In this document: positions 13,670 to 20,066 of the stretch, in pieces | How the letters are laid out: each line of letters starts with the position of its first letter | Numbering within the stretch: position 1 is the first letter of the stretch | Virus record (IMG/VR): IMGVR_UViG_3300025010_000886 | Location: 1 to 20,989 of that record | Source: a virus | Reading direction: 5' to 3' (one strand) | DNA: 20,989 bases | Program-made: the position numbers and the translations under genes | The notes under the pieces: generated by a model | What the model saw: only the letters and a program-made list of their open reading frames with translations | Database searches by the model: none | Told to the model about the DNA's origin: nothing

Positions 13670-13894
13670 TTAGGTACCGGTGGCCCTATGTGTCACTTCG
13701 TTACATTGACTGTCGTAAAAAAAAGTCCAGTCAAAGTCTAAAACCTCAGCAATTCTTTTTGCTACATTGACACTTGGACTTCTTGTATCGTTTTCAATCA
13801 TAGTGTAGTAAGCGCGTTTTATATTTGCTGCGGTTGCAACATCTTCATGCGTCATCTCTTTTTGATTTCTTAATTTTTGTAACCAACTTCTCAA
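13670..13894 (-). CDS. Cro-like XRE repressor, 74 aa
   Basis: A compact helix-turn-helix protein with motif THEDVATAANIKRAYYTMIE (about residues 15-34), then NDTRSPSVNVAKRIAEVL. This is the first gene left of the switch, in the position of Cro. The frame opens at GTG (13903), which overlaps AGGAGG, so TTG at 13894 with eight bases spacing is preferred. Its promoter is a perfect consensus at 13939-13967. It probably represses the rightward CI-like gene by binding the operators described here. Its C-terminal coding region contains a GTCAC-TTC-GTTAC element (13692-13704). Confidence 0.85.
   Translation of the reverse strand: MRSWLQKLRNQKEMTHEDVATAANIKRAYYTMIENDTRSPSVNVAKRIAEVLDFDWTFFYDSQCNEVTHRATGT
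13692..13704. promoter_or_regulatory. Operator-like element inside the Cro-like gene
   Basis: GTCAC-TTC-GTTAC matches the element GTCAC-ATT-GTTAC at 13948-13960. It is within coding sequence, about 210 bp from the promoters. It could allow looping between distant sites, or it may be coincidence. Confidence 0.3.
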
Positions 13895-13913
13895 TGTATT
13901 CACCTCCTGTGAA

Positions 13914-13928
13914 GTAACGTTTTGCTAC
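13914..13928. promoter_or_regulatory. Operator candidate O1 (GTAAC-N5-GCTAC)
   Basis: GTAACGTTTTGCTAC lies just downstream of the predicted leftward start site, in the leader of the Cro-like gene. Spacing and half-sites match the operator at 14011-14025. Confidence 0.5.
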
Positions 13929-13938
13929 CTCAATATTT

Positions 13939-13967
13939 ATTATAAGTGTCACATTGTTACTTGTCAA
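13939..13967 (-). promoter_or_regulatory. Leftward early promoter, perfect SigA consensus
   Basis: On the minus strand TTGACA (13967-13962), a 17-bp spacer, TATAAT (13944-13939). The start site is expected near 13932. It drives the Cro-like gene and probably the whole leftward operon to position 1. Confidence 0.85.
13948..13960. promoter_or_regulatory. Operator candidate O2 in the leftward promoter spacer
   Basis: GTCAC-ATT-GTTAC sits between the -35 and -10 hexamers of the leftward promoter, so bound repressor would block RNA polymerase. A further lone half-site GTTAC lies at 13995-13999. Confidence 0.55.
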
Positions 13968-14004
13968 GAGTTGCTATAAAAAAAGTTTCGATTTGTTACC
14001 CATC

Positions 14005-14033
14005 TTTACTGTAACGCATTGTTACGGTAAAAT
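14005..14033 (+). promoter_or_regulatory. Rightward promoter for the CI-like operon
   Basis: TTTACT (14005-14010), a 17-bp spacer, TAAAAT (14028-14033). The -35 box is weak, as expected for a regulated lysogeny promoter. The gene starts about 25 bp after the expected transcription start. Confidence 0.65.
14011..14025. promoter_or_regulatory. Operator candidate O3 in the rightward promoter spacer
   Basis: GTAACGCATTGTTAC is a 15-bp inverted repeat with five-base centre, filling the spacer of the rightward promoter. It mirrors the arrangement at the leftward promoter and suits autoregulation or Cro control. Confidence 0.6.
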
Positions 14034-14063
14034 ATATCTAAATACAATTGGTGGTGGGTCATA

Positions 14064-14558
14064 TTGCTGTCTGCACGTTTAGCATATTTGAGAAAACTTA
14101 ATAATAAAAAGCAGGAAGATATGGCTAACTACCTTGGTATATCTAGGCCTGCTTATACTGCGTATGAATCGGGTAGAAGGCAACCAGACTATGCAGCCTT
14201 ACAAAAACTTGCTGATTTCTTTAAGGTCAGCACTGATTATCTTTTAGGTCGTTGCGACACAAGAGAAATTGATCTAGTAGATGTGTTTGAGTATAACGCC
14301 GATAATCTCAAGGCAGCCGGCAAACCTGTCACGCCAGAACAAAGGACTGAGATATTAAAGATATTAGATCAAGATAATAAACCCCAACCAGAACCGCCAC
14401 CTCAAAGAAAAAAAGTCGATCTAAGCGACATGGTAATTGCTGCTGATATCGAAAACCGGCGAGAGTTGGTTCCTATTTCCGATGAACTCAGGGCTATTCT
14501 CGAAGATGTAATCGAAGAAATCCTAGAGGAAAGGGAACAGAAAAAACGAGGTGAGTAA
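14064..14558 (+). CDS. CI-like phage repressor, XRE family, 164 aa
   Basis: The N-terminal helix-turn-helix (about residues 6-60) contains RKLNNKKQEDMANYLGISRP, then AYTAYESGRRQPDYAALQKL and a DFFKVSTDYLLGR end, typical of SOS-independent repressors. The C-terminal part is acidic and helical, with no LexA-type Ser/Lys peptidase motifs. Inactivation probably depends on the nearby ImmA-type protease. Start TTG at 14064, after GGTGGTGGG. It maintains lysogeny by binding the GTNAC/GTTAC sites. It overlaps the next gene's possible GTG start and is divergent from the Cro-like gene. Confidence 0.88.
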   Translation: MLSARLAYLRKLNNKKQEDMANYLGISRPAYTAYESGRRQPDYAALQKLADFFKVSTDYLLGRCDTREIDLVDVFEYNADNLKAAGKPVTPEQRTEILKILDQDNKPQPEPPPQRKKVDLSDMVIAADIENRRELVPISDELRAILEDVIEEILEEREQKKRGE

Positions 14559-14559
14559 C

Positions 14560-14832
14560 TTGGAGGAAGCATTAAAACAAATACTTGATGGTCAAAATCT
14601 AATCCTTAAAACACTACAACAACACAGCGCACAACTAGAAACATTACAAAAAGGTCAGCAAAAACTTGAATCTCGCATAGAAAATGAAGTTATAGACAAA
14701 ATTCGTATTCTGTTTGATGCTAGAGAGGTTCAAAAGGATCTAAACCAGCAAATCATAAATACGCTAGGCCGTATTGAAGCTAAAATAGATGTGCTTCAAT
14801 TAGAAACGGCTCATATTCGCAGGGTAAAATAA
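14560..14832 (+). CDS. Coiled-coil protein of the lysogeny operon, 90 aa
   Basis: A heptad pattern runs through nearly the whole length (ILDGQNLILKTLQQHSAQLE, then TLQKGQQKLESRIENEVI), so the protein is probably an elongated coiled-coil dimer. TTG at 14560 is preferred with GAGGTGAG upstream; a GTG at 14551 would overlap the ribosome site. It follows the repressor stop by one base and ends at a terminator. It may bind the repressor or the ImmA-type protease, but this is only contextual. Confidence 0.7.
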   Translation: MEEALKQILDGQNLILKTLQQHSAQLETLQKGQQKLESRIENEVIDKIRILFDAREVQKDLNQQIINTLGRIEAKIDVLQLETAHIRRVK

Positions 14833-14846
14833 ATATTTTATTAACT

Positions 14847-14875
14847 ACCACCCAGCGGGTGGTTTTCGTGTTTTT
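14847..14875 (+). terminator. Rho-independent terminator after the coiled-coil gene
   Basis: ACCACCC (14847-14853), loop AGC, GGGTGGT (14857-14863), then TTTCGTGTTTTT. A 7-bp stem, strong. Confidence 0.75.
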
Positions 14876-14926
14876 CAGGTAATTCGACAATATTAAACAA
14901 AATATAATTACGGGAGTACTTATATA

Positions 14927-15481
14927 TTGGATGAAAAATTAAAATATATATGGAAAAAGATTGCCGATGAAAACATTATAGTGAAATACAAAAACATACG
15001 CCAAACAAAAGAAAAGCTTAATGGCGTATATGTGAGTCGGGAAGATGCGGGCCCGTTAATAATACTGGATACTAGTCTACTACGTAAACCGAGAGAACAT
15101 AGGTGTATTCTTGCGCACGAAGTAGGACACTATTTCACCGGGGCAAAAACAAATATACTTCATGCCAGCAAAAGCTACACAGCAGAGATTGAAAGATCGC
15201 GTGACGAATACCGTGCCATGCGCTGGGCCACCAGTATATTGATGCCGGATAGGGAAATACACAGTGCAGTCCATGAACTTGGGATAGTCAATTGCTATGA
15301 GTTAGCAGAGCATTTTGATGTAACGATACAGTTTTGCATGTCTAAATTGACATACATTAAACAATGCTTCTGGAAAATTGGGACAAGGGTTAAGGGGAGG
15401 GATATATTTACTTTTGAAGTAGTTTCATGTAGAGATATTCCTGCTGAGTTAAGTAATAAGATAGACACCCGTAACGGGTGA
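14927..15481 (+). CDS. ImmA/IrrE-type metallopeptidase, 184 aa
   Basis: Zinc protease predicted to cleave the CI-like repressor and release the lytic switch, as ImmA does for ImmR in ICEBs1. The HExxH motif is HEVGHYF (64-70). The third-ligand region RSRDEYRAMRWATSILMP (about 90-107) matches the EANRFAAxLLMP region of the family. A C-terminal helical domain contains ELAEHFDVTIQFCMSKLTY. Start TTG at 14927, with GGGAG ten bases away. Stop codon lies inside a terminator hairpin. Separated from the repressor by a terminator, so it probably has its own promoter. Confidence 0.85.
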   Translation: MDEKLKYIWKKIADENIIVKYKNIRQTKEKLNGVYVSREDAGPLIILDTSLLRKPREHRCILAHEVGHYFTGAKTNILHASKSYTAEIERSRDEYRAMRWATSILMPDREIHSAVHELGIVNCYELAEHFDVTIQFCMSKLTYIKQCFWKIGTRVKGRDIFTFEVVSCRDIPAELSNKIDTRNG

Positions 15482-15492
15482 TTTTGTGTTTT
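15466..15492 (+). terminator. Terminator overlapping the protease stop codon
   Basis: CACCCG (15466-15471), loop TAA, CGGGTG (15475-15480), then ATTTTGTGTTTT. The stop codon TGA uses the last two stem bases. Confidence 0.6.
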
Positions 15493-15594
15493 CGGGGGTA
15501 TTCGACAAAATAATCGCTAATTGTGAACATAGTTTATAAATATCAAGGTAGTAACGGCATAAAGCTTGCCGTAAAATAATAAAGGGGGTTTATT

Positions 15595-15951
15595 ATGGAC
15601 GAGTTATTACTCCAAAAAGACATGAACGATTCTCAAAGGATGATGTTCCAGTCAGAGATGGGTAAGGTTAGAAAGAACAGGACCACGGCATTATTATTTA
15701 CCTTATTTTTAGGTGGTATTGGAGCCCATCACTATTATATGGGTAATGTAAAATTGGGCATTCTTTACACTGTATTTTTCTGGACCTTTATTCCGGGGCT
15801 TGTGTCTTTTATAGAACTATTCCTGATTATGGGTAGAGTAGATCGCCATAACGAACGGATGGCACAAGAGATTGCAACAAGGGTTAGGGTTTTGTCATCA
15901 CCAACGCAGGTAAGTCCTGTTACACTGCTAGATAATAATATTAATCAATAG
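15595..15951 (+). CDS. TM2-domain membrane protein, 118 aa
   Basis: Two membrane segments: about residues 31-43 and 52-76. The loop between carries the family signature GGIGAHHYYMGN, and a charged cytoplasmic N-terminus and polar C-terminus flank them. TM2 proteins are widespread but mostly of unknown function. The start ATG follows AAGGGGG. In a prophage immunity region such a protein could alter the cell surface or block superinfection, which is speculative. An ACGGCA/TGCCGT inverted repeat lies in the leader just upstream (about 15555-15575). Confidence 0.85.
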   Translation: MDELLLQKDMNDSQRMMFQSEMGKVRKNRTTALLFTLFLGGIGAHHYYMGNVKLGILYTVFFWTFIPGLVSFIELFLIMGRVDRHNERMAQEIATRVRVLSSPTQVSPVTLLDNNINQ

Positions 15952-15962
15952 GAGGAATTAAA

Positions 15963-16304
15963 TTGAAACCTGCTAAATGTTTTGTTATTTGTTTAGTTAT
16001 GATTAGTTTAATGTTTACTTTAACCGGTTGTGGTAGTTCCGATACGCCTGAGACAAAGCAAGGGTCCAAAGAGGTAACTATCAGCAAGGCAGAATTTGAT
16101 CAAATTAAAAGTGGCATGTCTTATGAAGAAGTTAAGGCAATAATTGGTGGCGAGGGTGAAGTAATGTCTGAGTCAGGAAATCCAGGAGATCAATTTTATA
16201 CAGTTGCTTATATGTATAAAGGCAAAGGAGATCTTGGGGCTAACGCAAACTTTATGTTCCAGACTGACAAGTTGCAGAATAAAGCTCAATTTGGATTGAA
16301 ATAA
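15963..16304 (+). CDS. Lipoprotein with SmpA/BamE-like (DUF3862-type) domain, 113 aa
   Basis: Signal peptide of about 22 residues ending at lipobox LTGC, so the mature protein would be lipid-anchored on the outer face of the membrane. The mature part has a charged linker, then the domain with FDQIKSGMSYEEVKAIIGGEG, which fits the small beta-lactamase-inhibitor-like lipoprotein fold. TTG start at 15963 after AGGAGG. It follows the TM2 gene by 11 bases and probably shares its mRNA. Lysogenic-conversion role inferred only. Confidence 0.8.
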   Translation: MKPAKCFVICLVMISLMFTLTGCGSSDTPETKQGSKEVTISKAEFDQIKSGMSYEEVKAIIGGEGEVMSESGNPGDQFYTVAYMYKGKGDLGANANFMFQTDKLQNKAQFGLK

Positions 16305-16310
16305 TCTAGA

Positions 16311-16337
16311 CCCGGCAATCTGCCGGGCATAATTATT
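16311..16337 (+). terminator. Hairpin CCCGGCA-ATC-TGCCGGG after the lipoprotein
   Basis: A perfect 7-bp GC-rich stem with a 3-base loop. The following sequence (CATAATTATT) is only moderately T-rich, so it may be a weak terminator. Confidence 0.5.
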
Positions 16338-16352
16338 CCACGTGAAATAATT
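16331..16352. promoter_or_regulatory. Near-perfect 22-bp palindrome with CACGTG core
   Basis: AATTATTCCAC / GTGAAATAATT, one mismatch per arm, 20 bases before the second lipoprotein start. Could be an operator or a second hairpin reinforcing termination. Confidence 0.4.
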
Positions 16353-16372
16353 TAGTCAATCAAGGAGAACCA

Positions 16373-16717
16373 ATGCAAAAACTAATACTCCTACTCTGCT
16401 TCGTCCTGGCCGTTCTTACCGGCTGCCAACAGGACAAGCAGATCGAGCCACAACAATACATACTACAGAGCAGAAACCAAGTTATCGCCGTTGCAAAAGA
16501 CGAGAAAACCTTTGACACGGCATTTGCAGCCTTGAACGCAGGCAACCCCTCTCTAATTCGTGAACTAATTGGTTATGGTGATATATTTGCGGTTAAGAGT
16601 GGGACCAGGGTTGAGGTTATTGAAAGTGCAGGTAAGCGGTCTAAGGTAAGGCTAATGGATGAGGATATTGCCGGCAAGGTCGGGTGGGTGCAGACGGATT
16701 ATTTGAGGGAGAAGTAA
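16373..16717 (+). CDS. Lipoprotein with SH3-like domain, 114 aa
   Basis: Signal peptide MQKLILLLCFVLAVLTGC with lipobox LTGC, giving an exported lipid-anchored protein. The C-terminal half (about 65-112) fits a bacterial SH3-like fold: DIFAVKSGTRVEVIESAGKR and a final VGWVQTDYLREK, the usual SH3 ending. SH3 domains of this type often bind cell wall peptides. ATG has AGGAG five bases upstream. GC content is higher than in the following cassette. Possible surface or superinfection role, inferred. Confidence 0.8.
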   Translation: MQKLILLLCFVLAVLTGCQQDKQIEPQQYILQSRNQVIAVAKDEKTFDTAFAALNAGNPSLIRELIGYGDIFAVKSGTRVEVIESAGKRSKVRLMDEDIAGKVGWVQTDYLREK

Positions 16718-16769
16718 TTGTTTGCGTGTGGGATATTCTGCAAAGGAGGGTAGAGCAAGATCTAAAAAG

Positions 16770-16778
16770 TGATATAAT
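16770..16778 (+). promoter_or_regulatory. Extended -10 promoter candidate
   Basis: TGATATAAT (TGn-TATAAT) has no convincing -35. It would start near 16785 and run into the terminator at 16805-16833. Confidence 0.35.
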
Positions 16779-16804
16779 AAATCCGTGCAAAGTTCAATGC
16801 CAAC

Positions 16805-16833
16805 CTGCCGCTAGATGATATCGGGCAGTTTTT
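16805..16833 (+). terminator. Terminator candidate after the lipoprotein genes
   Basis: CTGCC (16805-16809) pairs with GGCAG (16824-16828), followed by TTTTT. Loop of 14 bases, so only moderate strength. Confidence 0.5.
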
Positions 16834-16909
16834 GACGATGATCCGGATGAATTATATAAAAAATTAGCCACTAAAAATTATGTTGCCCAATAAAACAATT
16901 AAAAACACA

Positions 16910-16938
16910 TTGCATAACTATATACTTAATATTATAGT
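16910..16938 (+). promoter_or_regulatory. Promoter for the two-gene cassette
   Basis: TTGCAT (16910-16915), 17-bp spacer, TATAGT (16933-16938). The -10 lies within the inverted repeat ATACT...AGTAT, and outer arms ACATTG...CAATGT surround the whole promoter, so regulation is likely. Confidence 0.6.
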
Positions 16939-17011
16939 ATTGTGTAATCAATGTTTATAATTAGGCTTTGGGCAAAACCTTGCCATTCTGATTTATGGAG
17001 AGGTGATATTA

Positions 17012-17737
17012 ATGGCTGATTGGGATCAAGTTAAAGAATGGGGAAGAATTTTCAAAGCTCTTATACCTTGGCTATTTGGTTTATTTGGTATTCACCACTG
17101 GGCTTATAACAAGTTTCCTAAATATTACTTTATGTTATTAAAAATTTTTTCAAAATTCAGAGACACTAAATGGTCAATTACTACAACGTTAGTAGTTGAT
17201 ATTGCCAGTGTAGCATCGGTATACTCCGAATTAGAAAAAATACTATTTCAACGTTATTCAGATGGACATTGTAAAAGAAAGTTTAATTTTAATAACAAAA
17301 AGATGTATGAATGTGGTTCTTTTATATTTACGATAACAGATAATTCAGACATGGGAAATCAAAAAGTTAATATATGGGTTAACATACCGCAATTAAATGT
17401 AACAGTTAATAATGCTACAAATTATTTAAGAGATATAAGAGAACTATTTCATGAAATTGAACTCCAAATAAAACCAGAAGAAACTTATTATAATATTGAT
17501 ATTTTCTTTCCCAATACATTTAATCCGTTTTATGGTTTAATGATTCAGCGACTAGGTTCTGAAAAAATTGAATATTTTGAATGCAGATTTCCTATTTCAG
17601 CTTTAGTCAAGAGAAACTATGAGTTAAAAAACAGAGATAATAATTTTTTACGAGTTTATAAGGATAAAATTACAATTAATGAAACTTCTTTTGATGCCTT
17701 AGAGGAAACTGCACTTAGAGCTTTGTTGCTAGAGTAA
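17012..17737 (+). CDS. Unknown protein of an AT-rich cassette, 241 aa, one membrane segment
   Basis: No family recognised. The N-terminus has a hydrophobic segment (IFKALIPWLFGLFGIHHWAY, about residues 13-32), probably a membrane anchor. The remaining 200 residues alternate beta-strand and helix (VNIWVNIPQLNVTVNNATNY) and look like a soluble domain. A GTG in frame at 17003 overlaps the ribosome site AGAGGTGAT, so ATG at 17012 is preferred. The gene is more AT-rich than the repressor or integrase and pairs with the 216-aa gene 16 bases later. Position beside the integrase is typical of phage accessory or defence genes. Confidence 0.7.
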   Translation: MADWDQVKEWGRIFKALIPWLFGLFGIHHWAYNKFPKYYFMLLKIFSKFRDTKWSITTTLVVDIASVASVYSELEKILFQRYSDGHCKRKFNFNNKKMYECGSFIFTITDNSDMGNQKVNIWVNIPQLNVTVNNATNYLRDIRELFHEIELQIKPEETYYNIDIFFPNTFNPFYGLMIQRLGSEKIEYFECRFPISALVKRNYELKNRDNNFLRVYKDKITINETSFDALEETALRALLLE

Positions 17738-17753
17738 TTACGGGGGGAAATTT

Positions 17754-18404
17754 ATGAACAGTATTAGTTCCTTTGATATTGAAAGCAAAACTGATTTTCA
17801 AATAGAAAATGGACACAAATTTGAAACAGTAAAAACAATAAATGGATTTGATGAAGTTTTGGAAACATGGATATACACTAATGAAACCACTCAAAGCGGT
17901 TATCGAAACTATAGAGTGATAACGGATGAAGTTTTAGATTTTAAGGTTAGAGTCAGAGGCGAATATGTGGATCAAGTTATAAAAAGGGAAGCATATTCAA
18001 CATATTATAATCCTAATAATTCACGATTAATCGCAATATGTAATAAGCATAATGCTTTTGAAATTGCAGGTATTTTTGAAAATAATTTTAATATTAAAGC
18101 AAAAAAACATAAGTTTAATATTCCTGAAATAATTAATCAATCATCTGATGTTAGAGGTGCTAAATTCGAGGTCCAGATTGAAACTGTTACAGGAGTATCA
18201 TTAAAAGGAACACAAATTAATTCAACTCATTATTATACTAACATGATTAATTCCGGTAAGCTATCCGGTGTTATTGTAACTTATGATTATGGTGATAGAA
18301 CAGTAACCTTTAGGGTATCAGTTGACGGTACACTATTATTTTATTCCCAGTTATCAGATCATGATTATTTAGATTTTATAGATATGTTGTATCAATTCGA
18401 ATAA
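17754..18404 (+). CDS. Unknown soluble partner protein, 216 aa
   Basis: No family recognised. Acidic, beta-rich, with no signal or membrane segment. It has a repeated strand pattern such as GAKFEVQIETVTGVSLKG and GVIVTYDYGDRTVTFRVSVD. ATG follows GGGGGG. It lies 16 bases after the 241-aa gene and ends before a terminator, so the two form an independent operon. AT-rich like its partner, suggesting a shared and separate origin from the phage core. Could be a toxin-antitoxin, exclusion or defence pair; the sequence does not decide. Confidence 0.7.
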   Translation: MNSISSFDIESKTDFQIENGHKFETVKTINGFDEVLETWIYTNETTQSGYRNYRVITDEVLDFKVRVRGEYVDQVIKREAYSTYYNPNNSRLIAICNKHNAFEIAGIFENNFNIKAKKHKFNIPEIINQSSDVRGAKFEVQIETVTGVSLKGTQINSTHYYTNMINSGKLSGVIVTYDYGDRTVTFRVSVDGTLLFYSQLSDHDYLDFIDMLYQFE

Positions 18405-18426
18405 AATTATGGGTATACTTTTACTA

Positions 18427-18455
18427 ACCCGGCCCCGTGCCGGGTATAATTTTCT
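18427..18455 (+). terminator. Terminator between cassette and integrase
   Basis: ACCCGGC (18427-18433), loop CCCGT, GCCGGGT (18439-18445), then ATAATTTTCT. A 7-bp perfect stem. The same area provides TATAAT (18445-18450), which may be the integrase -10. Confidence 0.6.
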
Positions 18456-18466
18456 GAGGTGACAAT

Positions 18467-19951
18467 ATGAAGCGCGGAGCAGTTTATATTAGAGTTAGTC
18501 ATTTAAAGGATGACGGAGTAAGCCCGGAAACCCAAATGGAGAAGGCGCAATTACAGGCAAGTTTGTCCTCTATCGACATCGTGAAAGTCTATGAGGACTT
18601 AGACATATCGGGCCGATCCGCGACCAAAAGAATAGGCTTTCAGCAGCTAATCGAGGACGTAAAGGCCGGGAAATATGATGTTGTCCTGGTCTACCGCCTT
18701 GATCGCTTTGCACGAAATGTTCGCGACTTCCATCACTACGTCGAAGTCCTAGAAAAAAATAATTGCAGTCTTATATCAATCAGCCAAAACATTGACACTG
18801 GCTCCCCCACCGGCCGCCTGCTCAGAAATATCCTTATAGACTTTGCCCAGTTTGAATCTGAAATGATATCTGAGAGAGTTAGAGACAACATGATCCAGAA
18901 TGCCAGGCGGGGATCATGGAACGGCGGGCAAAAAGCATATGGCTACGACTGGGATGATGAACAAAAACTACTGGTACCCAACGATAACGCCAAATGGGTA
19001 CTGCTTATTTTCGAAGAATACGCCTTAAATCCGGGGGCAAATAGAATACGCAATATTTTATACCAAGAAGCTATTCCCTCTCCTTCCGGGGGCAAATGGT
19101 GGGCTCCTACAACAATTCGATATATACTTAGGAACCCTGTTTACACCGGCAAAATAGAATACGCTGGTGAGGTTGCAGACGGCAAGCATCAGCCGATTGT
19201 TTCTCAGGATCTCTTTGATCGGGTGCAGCACCTTTTAGGAAAGAACAGCGAAATGGCCCCGCGCAGCCGGGATAGCCAGCACTTACTTTCCGGACTTCTA
19301 GTGTGCCCCTACTGCTGCCGCCACCTCCAGGCCAGATTTAACGGACAGAAACGAATACGCCGGTATGTGTGTTACACCCGGATTAACATGGGAATCCATG
19401 AGTGCAAATGCAAAATACTTGATGCTGACAGTCTAGAAACTGAAATAGTCAGGATTATGCTTATGTTAGGCGAATCGGTTGAATACTTTGAGGAAGCCAA
19501 GCAGGCACTAAAAGAAATCGCGGCAGCTGCGGAAGAAGAAAGACCAGCCGTAGAAAAAATAGAAAAAGAAAAACGGCTCAAAAAAGTTAGAGCCGCCATG
19601 AAGGATTTATTTAAAGACTATTATGAAGAAAAAATTATCCCAAGGGAGCAATTTATAGAGATAAATAAACAGTACCTTGAAGAAGAAAAACAATTAGTAA
19701 ACTACCTGGAAAAGTTTGATCAAGTAGATAACCATTTTGCCTCCCAGGAAGCTGACCTGATCCTATTACAAAGCCAGTTATCGGCACTTAAAACCGCCTG
19801 GCCAGTTATGACCTTTGAAGAAAAGAAAATGGCTTTAAGGGATATGGTTAAATCAATTGTACCACACGACGATCATGTGGAGCTGGATATATTTTTTAGA
19901 AAGATAGAAATAGTCCCACAGAAAAATACTGAAACAACTATGACCTTTTGA
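18467..19951 (+). CDS. Large serine recombinase (phage integrase), 494 aa
   Basis: Site-specific recombinase that integrates and excises the element through a phosphoserine bond. Catalytic domain 1-145: nucleophile S11 in YIRVS, then DLDISGRSATKRIGFQQLI, VLVYRLDRFARN and the SPTGRLLRNILIDFAQFE region. Recombinase domain about 160-260 (QKAYGYDW, RYILRNPVYTGKI). The zinc ribbon has CPYCCRHL and later CKCKILDADSLE cysteines, then a coiled coil about 335-430. Length suits phage serine integrases. ATG follows TGAGGTGAC. It lies at the right end of the prophage, pointing to a tRNA; attachment sequence not located. Confidence 0.95.
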   Translation: MKRGAVYIRVSHLKDDGVSPETQMEKAQLQASLSSIDIVKVYEDLDISGRSATKRIGFQQLIEDVKAGKYDVVLVYRLDRFARNVRDFHHYVEVLEKNNCSLISISQNIDTGSPTGRLLRNILIDFAQFESEMISERVRDNMIQNARRGSWNGGQKAYGYDWDDEQKLLVPNDNAKWVLLIFEEYALNPGANRIRNILYQEAIPSPSGGKWWAPTTIRYILRNPVYTGKIEYAGEVADGKHQPIVSQDLFDRVQHLLGKNSEMAPRSRDSQHLLSGLLVCPYCCRHLQARFNGQKRIRRYVCYTRINMGIHECKCKILDADSLETEIVRIMLMLGESVEYFEEAKQALKEIAAAAEEERPAVEKIEKEKRLKKVRAAMKDLFKDYYEEKIIPREQFIEINKQYLEEEKQLVNYLEKFDQVDNHFASQEADLILLQSQLSALKTAWPVMTFEEKKMALRDMVKSIVPHDDHVELDIFFRKIEIVPQKNTETTMTF

Positions 19952-19954
19952 AAT

Positions 19955-19985
19955 AAAAAACCCTCCTGAGTAAAGGAGGGTTTTT
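19955..19985. terminator. Bidirectional terminator shared by integrase and tRNA-Pro
   Basis: AAAAAA, CCCTCCT (19961-19967), loop GAGTAA, AGGAGGG (19974-19980), TTTTT. It works in both directions and ends both converging genes. Confidence 0.85.
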
Positions 19986-19988
19986 GGT

Positions 19989-20066
19989 TGGTCGGGATGA
20001 CATGATTCGAACATGCGACCTCACGGTCCCGAACCGTGCGCTCTAGCCAAGCTGAGCTACATCCCG
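19989..20066 (-). tRNA. tRNA-Pro (anticodon CGG)
   Basis: Full cloverleaf on the minus strand: acceptor CGGGATG/CATCCCG, D stem GCTC/GAGC, anticodon stem CACGG/CCGTG with loop TTCGGGA (anticodon CGG), T stem GCATG/CATGT with TTCGAAT loop, discriminator A and encoded CCA. The C1-G72 pair and A73 fit bacterial tRNA-Pro. It reads CCG. The gene is intact, three bases from the shared terminator. Confidence 0.95.

Larger units (their letters stand above)
14868..15513 (+). repeat. Related 28-bp direct repeats flanking the ImmA-type gene
   Basis: The segments 14868-14895 and 15486-15513 share GTGTTTT, a C/G-rich step, and TATTCGACAA or AATTCGACAA, each just after a terminator hairpin. This suggests that the protease gene and its terminator are a unit inserted or duplicated at repeated sequence. 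The repeats are imperfect. Confidence 0.35.
16718..17011. other. AT-rich intergenic region with regulatory signals and no clear gene
   Basis: This 294-bp stretch holds the extended -10, the terminator, a short frame ending at 16893 (DDDPDELYKKLATKNYVAQ) with no start, which may be the remnant of a lost gene, and the promoter at 16910-16938 set in an imperfect 48-bp inverted repeat. No full gene seen. Confidence 0.5.

Noticed and set aside
14064-14558. CI-like protein as a LexA-type self-cleaving repressor
   Set aside because: No C-terminal peptidase motifs; an ImmA-type protease is nearby instead.
14881-14926. Promoter for the ImmA-type gene using TATAAT at about 14902
   Set aside because: No -35 hexamer at an acceptable distance could be found, so not listed as a feature.
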